From: Phycisphaerae bacterium
GTDB lineage: Bacteria > Planctomycetota > Phycisphaerae > JAJVII01
Reading direction: 5' to 3'
NCBI GenBank assembly: GCA_022072085.1
Contig: JAJVII010000060.1
Location: 1 to 64,000, forward strand
Length of the DNA: 64,000 nt
Below are positions 16,586 to 26,000 of the stretch, in pieces. The notes beneath the pieces were generated by a model. The model was not told the origin of the DNA. It ran no database searches and saw only the letters and a list, made by a program, of their open reading frames with translations. The translations under genes and the position numbers were made by a program. Numbering within the stretch: the first letter of the stretch is position 1; every line of letters begins with the position of its first letter.

Positions 16586-17791
16586 TCACTCCGACTCGGT
16601 CCGGGCCATGCTGCATCCGAACGCGATCGCCCATTCCGGGGCCGGCGTGCCGACCGTCAGGTCGCCGCAGTCCACCCCCGCGTGCGTCCCGTGCAGCCGC
16701 AGCATCGGGTCGCCCAGCATCGCCGGCAGCCGCAGCGCCCGGGCCACCTGCTGGCAGACGGCCGTGTGATGCGACTGGCCGCCCAGAAAGACCAGCCGGT
16801 CCACCGGCCGATCGGGAAACAGCGACTGGTAATACCGCAGGCAGTAGGTCAGCTCGCGCGACAGCCGCTCGACCTGCTCCTCAGCCGCCTCGCGCAACTT
16901 GGCGGCCCGCTCGGCCGTCAGCTTGACCGGCGCCGAGACGGCCACCGCGCCGGCCATGGGCAATTTGCACGCCGCCGTCGCCTCGGACGGATCCGCGGAC
17001 TCGGCGGGAATCTCGCGGTCGCGGGCATCGGCCTCGGCCAGTTCCCGCCGCAGACGGGCCGCGTCGTCGCGCGAGCAATCCAGCCGCGTCGCGACGCCCG
17101 CGTTGATCGTGTGTCCGGCGACGGGGATCTGCTTGACGAAGACGACCTTGGTCGAGTGCGTAATCATCGCGCAGGTCTGGCTGGCGCCGATGTCGACGAA
17201 GAGCGTGGCCATGTCCTGTTCGTTGGACCGGGTGAAAAGGAAGCGGAACGCCTCGATGACGGCCAGCGGCGGGACCATCACCGACTCCACTTCGAGTTTG
17301 GCCCGGGCGATTGCGCCGAGGTGGCGCTCGACGGCCGGCCGCGGGGCGGCCATCAGGATCACTTCGGTCTTGGCTTCGTTCTCGACCATCAGCTCTCCGG
17401 CGATCAGGTGCCGCAGCACCGCGTCGCGCGTGGGGAAGGGCAGCTTGCCCTGGGCCTCCCACGGCAGGGCCTTGGCCAGGTCGGCTTCGCTCATGCGGGC
17501 CATGCGCAGATGGCTGGCGAAGAAGTGCTCCGCCGGCACCGCCGATACGACGCGCTTGCCGCGGAACGGGTGGCTGGCCATCACGTCGCGGAGCGACTCG
17601 GTCAGGAACCGCGCCATCGCCTGAGGGTCGCCGGCCACCGTGGAGGGCACGTCGCGTCGGGCGGCTGCGACGATCCGCGTCTCGCCGTTCTCGCGTGCGA
17701 CCTGGACGACCTTCAGGGAGTCATTGCCCAGGTCGATGCCGATGGGGCAGCTCTTGGCGGAGAACCACTTTTTCAGGTTGACTCCCAGCAC
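16586..17791 (-). CDS. pilM: Type IV pilus actin-like ATPase PilM
   Basis: 401 residues; ATG at 17791. Actin/FtsA-like ATP-binding motifs: phosphate 1 CPIGIDLGNDSLKVVQV (residues 15-31) and phosphate 2 TLFVDIGASQTCAMIT, with the adenosine-side VDRLVFLGGQSHHTAV near residue 340. It is a cytoplasmic ring component that binds the PilN N-terminus. It is the first gene of the pilus operon; its leader (17792-18073) carries a cyclic-dinucleotide riboswitch and an intrinsic terminator. An insertion with Asp/Glu residues at about 240-260 is longer than in proteobacterial PilM. Confidence 0.92.
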   Translation of the reverse strand: MLGVNLKKWFSAKSCPIGIDLGNDSLKVVQVARENGETRIVAAARRDVPSTVAGDPQAMARFLTESLRDVMASHPFRGKRVVSAVPAEHFFASHLRMARMSEADLAKALPWEAQGKLPFPTRDAVLRHLIAGELMVENEAKTEVILMAAPRPAVERHLGAIARAKLEVESVMVPPLAVIEAFRFLFTRSNEQDMATLFVDIGASQTCAMITHSTKVVFVKQIPVAGHTINAGVATRLDCSRDDAARLRRELAEADARDREIPAESADPSEATAACKLPMAGAVAVSAPVKLTAERAAKLREAAEEQVERLSRELTYCLRYYQSLFPDRPVDRLVFLGGQSHHTAVCQQVARALRLPAMLGDPMLRLHGTHAGVDCGDLTVGTPAPEWAIAFGCSMARTESE

Positions 17792-17897
17792 TGCCGCTCT
17801 GCCTCCTCGCGTTGGAATTCCGGCGCCGGCTTCATGCCGGCCAGGCGGGCGTCGTGCGCCTGCCTTCGCGGGCGACTGGGATGGGGATGCGCGCGGG

Positions 17898-17920
17898 AAA
17901 AAAGGCCTGACCGCCTCAGG
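17898..17920 (-). terminator. Intrinsic terminator in the pilM leader
   Basis: On the minus strand CCTGA-GGCGG-TCAGG (17920-17906) is followed by CC and six T (17903-17898). A competing pairing, CCGCC with GGCGG, shares the same bases. A second hairpin (GCCCC/GGGGC, 17946-17963) sits between this and the riboswitch. The layout fits ligand-controlled transcription termination about 107 bases before the pilM start. Confidence 0.75.
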
Positions 17921-17971
17921 GGGCGGCGCCCGTCGGGGGATTTACGCCCCGGCTCATCGGGGCGGGCATCA

Positions 17972-18046
17972 TGGGCAGCCTGGCCGTCCCGGGCGTGCCG
18001 GGACCCAGCGCTTTGCGTCTCCACCTTACGATGGAGTTGCCTTTTT
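17972..18046 (-). promoter_or_regulatory. GEMM-I (c-di-GMP-I class) riboswitch upstream of pilM
   Basis: Minus-strand RNA has all GEMM-I landmarks in order: GGCAAC (18043-18038), a stem CUCCAUC/GGUGGAG closed by a GUAA tetraloop of the GNRA type, the invariant GACGCAAAGC (18019-18010), a second stem GGGUCCC...GGGAC, and GGCCAGGCUGCC, whose UGCC pairs with the first GGCA. The base that I align with position 20 of the Vibrio Vc2 aptamer is G, which favours c-di-GMP over 3,3-cGAMP, though this alignment was made by eye. It precedes a terminator and the pilMNO operon. The family is established; whether ligand turns genes on or off cannot be read. Confidence 0.9.
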
Positions 18047-18067
18047 CCATCTCAGCCTTCCGCGCCA

Positions 18068-18096
18068 AACCTAAAATCCAGCGCCCTTCCAGTCAA
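18068..18096 (-). promoter_or_regulatory. Sigma-70-like promoter of the pilM operon
   Basis: TTGACT (18096-18091), a 17-base spacer, and TAGGTT (18073-18068) on the minus strand. Transcription would start near 18060, about 15 bases before the first riboswitch base, which is the expected arrangement. Confidence 0.6.
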
Positions 18097-18631
18097 ATCA
18101 CCGCGGCGCCGACGCAACGCAGGTCGGCGTGGCTTTCGCCTTCCCAGGCTCGGACCCCGCAGGGCCTCGCCGTACGCATATCGACTCGTTATCCACGACG
18201 GTTTAGATAGCGGCTCTCCATTTCGCCGGCGCCCTTGCGGGCAGGCGAAGCGGTCTGGATGCCTGCAAAATCCCGCGGGCGAGGGTACGATTCCTGTTGA
18301 ATGTGACCTGCGGTGCTGCTAATTTCACCAGCCACGGCCCGGCATGACGCCGTGGCACATCACAGCTTTCGCTACTCGTTTACACGGCTTGACTTGGAAC
18401 CAGCGCGGGCCAACAATAACCCTGTCGGCAGCTCCCGGCAGGCCGACCGCGCGGCTGTTATCGGTCCCAATTGGCGATCCGTGCAGACGCGCGTCTGGCG
18501 GACCAGAATCGTGATTCAGTCGGTCGCGACTTGTGCATTCCTTCACGAGTCGCCCGACGCGGCAGCAGAGACAAGCGAACCGCGCGGCACGCAAACCGTG
18601 GAAACAAGGCGCCCAGGCAAGGACGGCTGAG
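18097..18631. other. Intergenic region between divergent pilM and HEAT genes
   Basis: About 535 bases without a convincing gene. Possible plus-strand promoter: TTGACT (18389-18394), a 17-base spacer and AACAAT (18412-18417). AAGGA at 18618-18622 is the ribosome site of the next gene. Short frames here lack ribosome sites and codon bias. Confidence 0.6.
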
Positions 18632-19843
18632 TTGGCCGACAGCGAACAATCCAGGCAGACCTGTTCCCGCTGCGACTTTCAGAACGCAGCCGAGGCCCAA
18701 TTCTGCTCGATGTGCGGGCAACCGCTCGGCGGCGCGGAGAAGGCCGGCGGCGAGCCGGACGCCGGGCAGTCGGCCGACCAGGCCGAGGCCGCCCCCGGCG
18801 GGGCGGCGGCGGTCGAGCAGAGCACCATCGGCGTGATCGCCCGGCTGTTCGTCCTGCCGCTGCTGATCGTGGTCGGGTTCGTCGGGCTGGTGATGGTGCT
18901 CAGGATGGCCGGCTGCTGGGCGTCGAGCAAGGCGTCGCCGGAGGCCAACCTTCAGACGATCAGCGAGGGCGTCAAGAACGACTGGGGCGACCCCGGCGCC
19001 CTGGGGACCGTGGGCCCGCGCAGCAAGAAGGTGATGATCGCGGCGATCAACTTCGCGTTACAGGTCCAGGAGATCGACGAGCCGGCCCGCAAGGCGGCGC
19101 TGGCGTCGCAGGTGGAAGGCCTGCTGGCCGAAATCGACAGGAAGCAGGAGCAGTGGCGGCGGCAGAACCCCGGCCGCAAGCCGGCTGAGGCGTCCAACCG
19201 CACGTTGCAGGACTACCTGGTGAGGGCGCTGGCGCAGTTGGCTCAACCCTCCTCGCTGGAGACGATCCTGCGGGCGATGGAGAACGAGTTCGATGCGACG
19301 ACGCGGCAGGACGCGGTCTGGGCGGTCAGCCGACTCAGCGAGGCTGGCGCTCTGAAGGACCTGTCGGACGCGAAGCGGAACGAGGTTGCCGACGCCATCG
19401 TGCGGCGGCTGTCGGACGATCAGATTCGCGTGCAGATGCTGGCGGCCCAGGCGGCCGGTCACATTGGCGCCGACGGCAACGCCCGGCTGATCGACGCGTT
19501 GAAGCAGGCCGCCGGCGGCGGGATGGGCGAACTGGTTGCCTGGAACGCCGCCCTGTCGCTGGTGAACATGCACGCCGACGCGCCGGCGGCCCGCGATCTG
19601 GTTCGCGACAAACTGCTGAACCGGCCTTACCTGGAGTCGGCCGAGGTGCGGACCGACGAGGGCGGCCGCGGCAAACTGCTGGCTGAGAACGTCCGGGCGA
19701 CGCTGATCGGGGCGGCCCAGGCCGCCGGTGACAGCGCCGACCGATCGTTCGTCGCGGTCCTGGAGAAGCTCAAGGGCGACCCGGAGCCGGCGGTGCGGGA
19801 CGCGGCCATCAAGGCGCTCCGCAGACTGGAACCGACGCAGTGA
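18632..19843 (+). CDS. Zinc-ribbon membrane protein with HEAT repeats
   Basis: 403 residues from a TTG at 18632 preceded by AAGGA; upstream ATG codons would add an unlikely Arg-rich leader. The N-terminus is a zinc ribbon (Cys11-x2-Cys14, Cys25-x2-Cys28). An acidic/Ala/Gly linker leads to one membrane helix (about residues 70-95, LFVLPLLIVVGFVGLVMVL). The remaining 300 residues are helical repeats (DAVWAVSRLSEAGALKDL, QMLAAQAAGHIGADGNARLIDAL, VRDAAIKALRRLEP) of the HEAT type. It stands directly upstream of the respiratory genes and may belong to the same unit. The function is unknown. Confidence 0.82.
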   Translation: MADSEQSRQTCSRCDFQNAAEAQFCSMCGQPLGGAEKAGGEPDAGQSADQAEAAPGGAAAVEQSTIGVIARLFVLPLLIVVGFVGLVMVLRMAGCWASSKASPEANLQTISEGVKNDWGDPGALGTVGPRSKKVMIAAINFALQVQEIDEPARKAALASQVEGLLAEIDRKQEQWRRQNPGRKPAEASNRTLQDYLVRALAQLAQPSSLETILRAMENEFDATTRQDAVWAVSRLSEAGALKDLSDAKRNEVADAIVRRLSDDQIRVQMLAAQAAGHIGADGNARLIDALKQAAGGGMGELVAWNAALSLVNMHADAPAARDLVRDKLLNRPYLESAEVRTDEGGRGKLLAENVRATLIGAAQAAGDSADRSFVAVLEKLKGDPEPAVRDAAIKALRRLEPTQ

Positions 19844-19893
19844 GGTGCGTAGAGTTGGCCTTAAGAACAGGACGGGCGAGACGCGGGCGACGG

Positions 19894-19935
19894 GAATGAC
19901 GAGTGCCGAAGGCCGAATGACGAAAGAATGACGAA
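19894..19935. repeat. Three GAATGACGAA direct repeats
   Basis: Copies of GAATGACGAR at 19894-19903, 19915-19924 and 19926-19935 lie between the HEAT gene and the Rieske gene. A single related GAATGACGGG also occurs at 21933-21942, between the two cytochrome b genes. Confidence 0.7.
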
Positions 19936-20021
19936 TGCTCAAGTGACGGATGGGGGGGGCGACGCGGCTCTTCGACATTGCCCCGGGCCTTCCGGCGCGG
20001 CGATAGGCAAAGGTAGCAACG

Positions 20022-21071
20022 ATGCCAGGTGCGGATTTCCAGGTTGTCAAAGTTTGGATCGAGCCGGGCTGCATCGTCTGCGATGCGTGCGAGACGGCCT
20101 GTCCGGACGTTTTCGACGTGCAGCAGGAAACGTGCGTCGTCAAGCCGGGCGCACAGTACGCCGGCATCTCCGCGCAGATCCTCGAAGCGACGACCGGCTG
20201 CCCGGTGGATGTGATCCGGTTCGAGACGGCCGACGGCAAGGTGGCCACCAGCGACGGCCTGCCGGGGATGGAAGAGGCGGCGCCTGCGGCCGTTGAAGCC
20301 GGCGCCCCCGCAGCCGACCGGCCCGCGGTCCCCAAGCCGCGCAAGGACGTAGCCCCCGACGAAGGCGTCCAGCGGATGCTGGACAGCGCCAACGTGACCC
20401 CGGGCCGATCAACCCGGGCAGGGGAGGCGGCCGGCGGCAAGCCGGCGGTCGCCCGCCAGCTCACCGATGTCCGCATCCGCGACGACTGGCCGGCGGACCT
20501 GAAGTTCGCGGTGCTGCTGGCCCGTCCGCGGCAGACGCTGGTGAAGCCCGAGCCCGTGCCGCGGGCGATCGGCGAGCAGTCGGGCATGTCGCGGCGGCAG
20601 TTCAACGTGGCGCTGGCGACGGCGTGGGGGGCGTTCGCGGCGTCGGCGGCGATCGGGCTGGGGGCGATCGGGCGGTTCATGCACAAGTGGTACGTGCCCA
20701 AGAAGCCGCCGCGGTTCCGGGCTGGTCGCATGGAGAACTATCCCGACGTCAACGTCTACGAGGAATACAAGAAGAGCGAGCAGGTCTGGATTGTCCACCT
20801 GCCGGACAACACGCTGGTGGCGCTGTCAACGATCTGCACGCACCTGGGCTGCACACCCAACTGGCTGCCGAACGACAACAAGTTCAAGTGCCCCTGCCAC
20901 GGCTCGGGCTACCGGATGACGGGGATTAACTTCGAGGGCCCGGCCCCGCGGCCGCTGCCCCGCTATAAGATAGAGAACCTCAACGACGTGGTCTGGGTCG
21001 ACAAGAGCATCGAGTTCCGCTGGGAGAAGGGCGACTGGGGCAAGCCCGGCTCGTTCATCCAGTTGGTCTGA
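20022..21071 (+). CDS. Ferredoxin-Rieske fusion, iron-sulfur subunit of a bc-type complex
   Basis: 349 residues. Residues 10-66 are a ferredoxin-like domain: Cys17-x2-Cys20-x2-Cys23-x3-Cys27-Pro and a distal Cys60-Pro, enough for one [4Fe-4S] cluster. A Pro/Ala-rich linker and a basic segment lead to SRRQF (residues 190-194), a twin-arginine-like motif, and a membrane helix (about 196-216). The Rieske [2Fe-2S] site is CTHLGC (272-277) and CPCHGSGY (290-297). If the usual topology holds, the ferredoxin is cytoplasmic and the Rieske head periplasmic. The cytochrome b genes follow at once. Ordinary Rieske subunits are about 150-200 residues without the ferredoxin. Confidence 0.92.
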   Translation: MPGADFQVVKVWIEPGCIVCDACETACPDVFDVQQETCVVKPGAQYAGISAQILEATTGCPVDVIRFETADGKVATSDGLPGMEEAAPAAVEAGAPAADRPAVPKPRKDVAPDEGVQRMLDSANVTPGRSTRAGEAAGGKPAVARQLTDVRIRDDWPADLKFAVLLARPRQTLVKPEPVPRAIGEQSGMSRRQFNVALATAWGAFAASAAIGLGAIGRFMHKWYVPKKPPRFRAGRMENYPDVNVYEEYKKSEQVWIVHLPDNTLVALSTICTHLGCTPNWLPNDNKFKCPCHGSGYRMTGINFEGPAPRPLPRYKIENLNDVVWVDKSIEFRWEKGDWGKPGSFIQLV

Positions 21072-21107
21072 GCAGAGGTCCACCATCCGGCAGGAGCAGG
21101 CGCATCG

Positions 21108-21884
<777 letters not shown>

Positions 21885-21949
21885 GCAGGAACGCTGAGTG
21901 CTGAGTGAAGAGCGGAAGCCGGGTCGCGACCGGTGAATGACGGGAATCC

Positions 21950-23038
21950 ATGGACGCAATCACACAGATCAAGGACTGGATCAACCTCGTCAGCCGCCCG
22001 GAGATATTCCTGGGCGCCGCCACGCTGCTGTTCGTCCTGATCCTGGTGTTCTACAAGCAGCTGACCCACCCGGCGGCGGCCATCGTCGTGCTGCTGGCGT
22101 CGGTGGGCGGATACGCCGCGTCGATGCTCGACAAGAACTTCCGGGCCATCGTGGGCAAGCCGGACAACGTGCCCATCACGATGCTGCTGTTCATGACCGG
22201 GTTCTTCCTCTGGCTGGCGCTGCGGCAGGCGGCGGTGAACGACACGCGGATGGAGCGGGGCGAGCCGCTGCTGGAAGGCAAGCCCGACGACAAGGTGCTC
22301 GTCTGGCCGGACCTGGTCTACATCGAGTTCATGATCGCCTGCGTCTGCACGATCGTCCTGATCGTGTGGGCCATCGCATTCGCCGCCCCGCTGGAAGAGC
22401 CCGCCAACCCGTCGATCATCCCCAACCCCTCCAAGGCGCCGTGGTACTTCCTCGGCCTCCAGGAGATGCTGGTCTACTTCGACCCCTGGCTGGCCGGCGT
22501 GGTCTACCCCTCGCTCATCATCCTGGGCCTGTGCGCGATCCCCTACATCGACGTCAACCCCAAGGGCAACGGCTACTACACGCTGAAGGAGCGGCGGTTC
22601 GCCATCTTCACCTGGCTGTTCGGGTTCCTCATCCTCTGGGTCGTGCTGATCGTGATCGGCACCTTCTTCCGCGGGCCGAACTGGAACTTCTTCGGCCCGT
22701 ACGAGGCGTGGGATCCCAACAAGGCCGTCGCGATGGTGAACGTGAACCTCAGCGAGCTGTTCTGGGCGATCTGGCTGCACAAGCCGATGCCCGACAACCC
22801 GCTGCTGCGCGAGCTGCCGGGGATCGTCGTATTCCTGGGCTACCTGATGCTCATTCCGCCGCTGGCCCTGGTGGTCAGGCCGGTACGGCGGCTGTACGAG
22901 AAGATGGGGTTCATCCGCTACTCGCTGATGATGGTGCTGGCGCTGTTCATGGCCCTGATGGTCATCAAGCCGGTGCTGCGGTGGACGGTGGACCTGAAAT
23001 ACATCATCTCGTTCCCGGAGTACTTCTTTAACATCTGA
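21950..23038 (+). CDS. Cytochrome b C-terminal subunit, extended
   Basis: 362 residues. Two or three extra N-terminal helices (LGAATLLFVLILVFY, AAAIVVLLASVGGYAASML, ITMLLFMTGFFLWLAL) precede the region homologous to the cytochrome b C-terminus: NPSKAPWYFLGLQEMLVYFDPWLAG. The Qo-site PEWY is APWY (163-166), lacking the Glu, as in several menaquinol-type complexes. The protein is about twice the length of plastid subunit IV. Together with the preceding gene it makes a split cytochrome b. Confidence 0.88.
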   Translation: MDAITQIKDWINLVSRPEIFLGAATLLFVLILVFYKQLTHPAAAIVVLLASVGGYAASMLDKNFRAIVGKPDNVPITMLLFMTGFFLWLALRQAAVNDTRMERGEPLLEGKPDDKVLVWPDLVYIEFMIACVCTIVLIVWAIAFAAPLEEPANPSIIPNPSKAPWYFLGLQEMLVYFDPWLAGVVYPSLIILGLCAIPYIDVNPKGNGYYTLKERRFAIFTWLFGFLILWVVLIVIGTFFRGPNWNFFGPYEAWDPNKAVAMVNVNLSELFWAIWLHKPMPDNPLLRELPGIVVFLGYLMLIPPLALVVRPVRRLYEKMGFIRYSLMMVLALFMALMVIKPVLRWTVDLKYIISFPEYFFNI

Positions 23039-23059
23039 CGACCTGAGCCGAGTGCCCCG

Positions 23060-26000
23060 ATGGCGACGCCGACCGAAACGTATTACAACATCCGCAAGCT
23101 CAACCGCATCTTCGCGGTGATCGCCCTGGCTGGGCTGGCGTCGATCTGCTGGCTGGTCGCCCGCAACTACACCCAGCCCTGGCGCACTCAGCAGCGCGAC
23201 GCCCAGAGCTGGGACCGCTTCCTGCTGCGGCAGGAGATCGAGCTGCGCCGCAGCGACGCCGATCGCAATATCGCCGAGGCCCAGGACGAGGTCGACCGGG
23301 CCCAGGAAATTCTCGACGACTTCGAAGCCGTTGCAGCCGACCTGACCGCAGCCGAGGTCGAGAAGTTCGCGGGGCTGGGGGACGAATACTATCGCCTCAA
23401 GGACGAGTTGAAGGCCCTCAAGGCCGAGTCCGACGACATCCAGCGTGAGATCGGGTTCGTCAAGGCCAACCGCGACAAGTTCAACCAGGACATCGAGCAG
23501 GCCCGCCAGATGAACCCGGCCGCCGTGCCCGATCTGATCCGGGCCCGCGAACAGAGCGACCGCATGCTGGACGAGTACCTCCGCAAGCAGTACGAGAACA
23601 ACAATCAGATCGCCGAGCACGGCGACGACATCAAGGCCATCGAGGACACGGTCGGCCTGACCGCCGCCCGCAAGAAGCTCTCCGACGCCCAACGCGACTG
23701 GAACGCGCTCAACGAGCAGTTGGCGGCCCTGGACCCCAACCTGAGTTTCGAGCTGCGCAGCGCCCCGCTGATGGACTTCCTCGCCCCCACGCAGGCCCCC
23801 AAGCAGGTCTTCCTGGCCGACATCTACCAGGACCTCGTCTTCGCCAAGGTGCCGACGACCGACCGCTGCATGACCTGCCACGTCAACATCGACAACCCGC
23901 GCTACGAGCGGCCGCAGATGATTGCCGACATGACCTTCTACCTCAGCCGCATCGGCCAGGCCGACCTGCTGTACGAGGTGCAGGATCCGGCGACGTGGGA
24001 CCCGGCCCCGCCGCCGTCGCAGGTCAAGACGCTCCAGCAGTGGTTCTACTATGACCTGCTGTCGGCCTGCCCGCCGGACGCCGGGCCGGACCTCCGCGCG
24101 ATGTGGCAGGAATTGATCGACGAGTCCGTCTTCCAGGGCTACCAGCAGGCGTGGGAGGAGATCGGCCCGCAGTTCGACGAGGCCGCCGCCGGCGCCATCA
24201 TCGCCGCCCTGACGGCCCGCAAGATCGACCCCGAGACCGGCGGCGCCTCCGAGGCCGGCGGCAAGGTCTCCATCTGGTCGGCCAAGGACCGCCTGGCTGT
24301 CGGCCAGTCGCTGGCGTCCAAGGGCGACGCGCTCCAGTCATGGACTTGGCTGGTGCAGACGGCGGTGCAGCACGGTTTCGCGCAGGCCGTCCCGTCCGTG
24401 TTGCGCGGCGTACGCTACACGCAGGACCAGCGCGACCGCTTCGCCCGGCTGCTCTATGAAATGCAGGTGCTGGACTACGACGTCGCCCCGCCGACCGGCA
24501 TTCCCGCGGGCGTCGCACCCGAGCAGGCCTACCTGATGACGCTGCTGGAGAGCGTGAACAAGCAGCGCAAGATCGACAAGCTGGACCCGCTGGACTGGAG
24601 CAACGCCCTGCTGGCCCACCCGCACCTGGAGCAGTATGTCGGGCCGGACTCGCCCCACCCGCTCAACAGCATGGGCTGCACGGTCTGCCACGAGGGCAGC
24701 GGCGGCGACCTCGACTTCACCCTATCGGCCCACACGCCCGACTCGTCGCTTCAGCGGGCCGTCTGGTCGAGCAAGGACTGGTCTGAGGTCGGCGAAAAGC
24801 TGGGTTACCTCGACCCGGCGGCCCGCGACCGGCAGGTCCGCGTCGCGAAGCTGAACGGGTGGCAGCCGCACGACTGGGAGGTCAACCATTTCTGGGACCG
24901 CCCGATGCTCCCGGCGACCTACGTGCAGGCCGCCTGCGCCAAGTGCCACACCGGCATCTACGACATCCAGTCGGCGGCCCCGCGGCTGGCTGAGGGGCGC
25001 AAGCTCTTCAGCGAAATCGGCTGCGCGAACTGCCACGCCGTGAGCGGCCTGGAGAACGACAGCCGCCGCGTCGGTCCAGACCTGGCCCACATCGCCGAGA
25101 AGACGACCCCCGAGTGGACCGCGGACTGGATTCGCGACCCGCGCGGCTTCCGGCCCTCCACGCGGATGCCGCACTTCTTCCGCCGGCCCAACAACAGCGA
25201 CCCCGACAACCTCTGGCGGACCGAGATCGAGATCGACTCTGTCGCCGACTACCTGTTCGACCGCTCGATGCCGTCGCAGAGCGAGAAGCCGCCGGCCGGC
25301 CTGGCCGGCGACGCCAGGCACGGCCGCGACCTGTTCAACAGCGTCGGCTGCCTGGCCTGCCACAGCAACCTGGCCGACAACGGCGGCGAGTGGATTGCCC
25401 AGGCGATGGTCGATCGCAAACACGGCTACGTCCCGCCGGCCGACGACGCCCAGCGCGACGCCTGGCAGCAAGCCGTCGACGCCGACTACGCCAAGGCCAA
25501 GGCCCAGGCCGCCGCCATGAGCTACGACCAGCAGGTCGCCTGGATGCTCAGCAATACGCCCGAGCGGACCAGCCGATTCGCCCCCGAGCTGTCGCGCGTC
25601 GGGATGAAGACCACCGCCGCCTGGCTCTACGGCTGGCTGCGCGATCCGAAGCATTACAGTTCGACGACGAAGATGCCGAGCCTTCGGCTGGGCCAGCAGG
25701 AGGCGATGGACCTGGCGACGTACCTGGCGGGCCTCAAGCTCGACCCGCAGGAATACGCCCAGTCGGTCAGCGACAAGCTGGCGGCGGCGTATCTGGAAAA
25801 ACGCCACCCGACCGCCCATGTCGAGTCGCTGGACATGAACAAGCTGTTGGCGACGGCCGGCCGGCAGCGGCTGGCGGCCCTGGCCGACCAGCTCAAGAGC
25901 GACCAGCCGCCGACGCCGACCGAGATCAAGTACGCCCTGATGGACGAGATCGACCGCGTCGTGGTCGAGCTGCTGGCGTCCAAGAGTTCCAAGCCGGTAG

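Noticed and set aside
17640-18322. Short frames in the pilM leader, both strands
   Set aside because: They overlap the riboswitch and terminator, lack ribosome sites and show no known motif.
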